From: an uncultured Eubacteriales bacterium
GTDB lineage: Bacteria; Bacillota; Clostridia; Christensenellales; Borkfalkiaceae
Assembly (NCBI GenBank): GCA_900554485.1
Contig: USHO01000020.1
Coordinates: forward strand, 1 to 14,643
Direction: 5' to 3'
DNA length: 14,643 nt
Shown here: in pieces, positions 14,484 through 14,643 of the stretch
Position numbering within the stretch: position 1 is the stretch's first letter
Layout of the letters: each line of letters begins with the position of its first letter
Position numbers and translations under genes: made by a program
The notes under the pieces: generated by a model
Database searches by the model: none
Told to the model about the DNA's origin: nothing
What the model saw: the letters and a program-made list of their open reading frames with translations, nothing else

Positions 14484-14643
14484 TTATTGCGCCGAAACGA
14501 CTTTCAGGCGATACGACGCATACGATGCGTTGTTGTCTTCGTCGAGTACATAAACGTACACCGTATAGTCGCCCTCTTCGGTAAGAGAGAATTTTTAGTG
14601 GTTTTCACTCCTGTCACAGAACTTGTGTTGATTTTACAAACAC
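14484..14643 (-). pseudogene. C-terminal end of a surface protein with an Ig/PKD-like domain, apparently frameshifted
   Basis: The minus-strand frame ending at the TAA at 14484-14486 encodes FSLTEEGDYTVYVYVLDEDN and a further 15 residues ending KVVSAQ. This is the alternating beta-strand pattern that closes Ig- or PKD-like modules of exported proteins. Upstream, the same frame meets a TAA at 14595-14597. A different frame continues smoothly to the window edge (KINTSSVTGVKTTK), and the two join if the run of five A (T at 14592-14596) had one more base. The gene therefore seems to run off the right edge with a one-base deletion or sequencing error in a homopolymer. It would precede the DUF4838-like gene by 54 nt and belong to the same operon. 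Confidence 0.6.

Noticed and set aside
14598..14643. Possible CRISPR repeat or mobile-element end at the right edge
   Set aside because: There is no second copy and no clear terminal repeat; the bases can be read as coding sequence of the frameshifted surface protein.

Overview
The window looks like chromosomal DNA of a low-to-medium GC Gram-positive (Bacillota, class Clostridia) bacterium. The evidence is WhiA, a khpB-yidC-yidD-rnpA-rpmH block, a YidC that starts without the long Gram-negative periplasmic domain, AGGAG-type ribosome binding sites and sigma-A type promoters. An uncultured gut lineage such as the Christensenellales would fit, but that placement is a guess.

Layout. (1) 1-4406, plus strand: the 3' part of murB, a PHP-family phosphoesterase overlapping it, whiA, and a cytoplasmic GH127 beta-L-arabinofuranosidase-like enzyme, closed by a strong hairpin at 4413-4439. 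(2) 4521-9044, minus strand: dnaN, rpmH, rnpA, yidD, yidC and khpB in transcription order, ending at a bidirectional terminator (4521-4537). rpmH has its own consensus promoter. (3) 9045-9473: a 429-bp AT-rich gap with DnaA-box-like sites, flanked by divergent dnaN and rsmG. It is a plausible replication origin, although no dnaA lies in the window. (4) 9474-10154, plus: rsmG, apparently transcribed as a leaderless message. (5) 10020-14643, minus: a run of exported proteins, in transcription order the 3' end of an apparently frameshifted surface protein, a DUF4838-like lipoprotein, an Ig-like/GLUG-like lipoprotein, and a 56-residue lipoprotein ORF that runs antisense into the 3' end of rsmG.

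How the parts fit. The central minus-strand genes serve translation and membrane-protein biogenesis (L34, RNase P protein, YidD, YidC, KhpB) together with the sliding clamp. The outer regions serve cell-wall synthesis (MurB), gene regulation (WhiA) and probably glycan handling (GH127, DUF4838 lipoprotein).

The least ordinary points are: dnaN placed directly upstream of rpmH with no dnaA; the box-rich dnaN-rsmG gap; a YidC with about 240 extra residues in an extracellular loop; a KhpB with a repeat-built RGG-rich tail; and the small lipoprotein ORF overlapping rsmG tail to tail.
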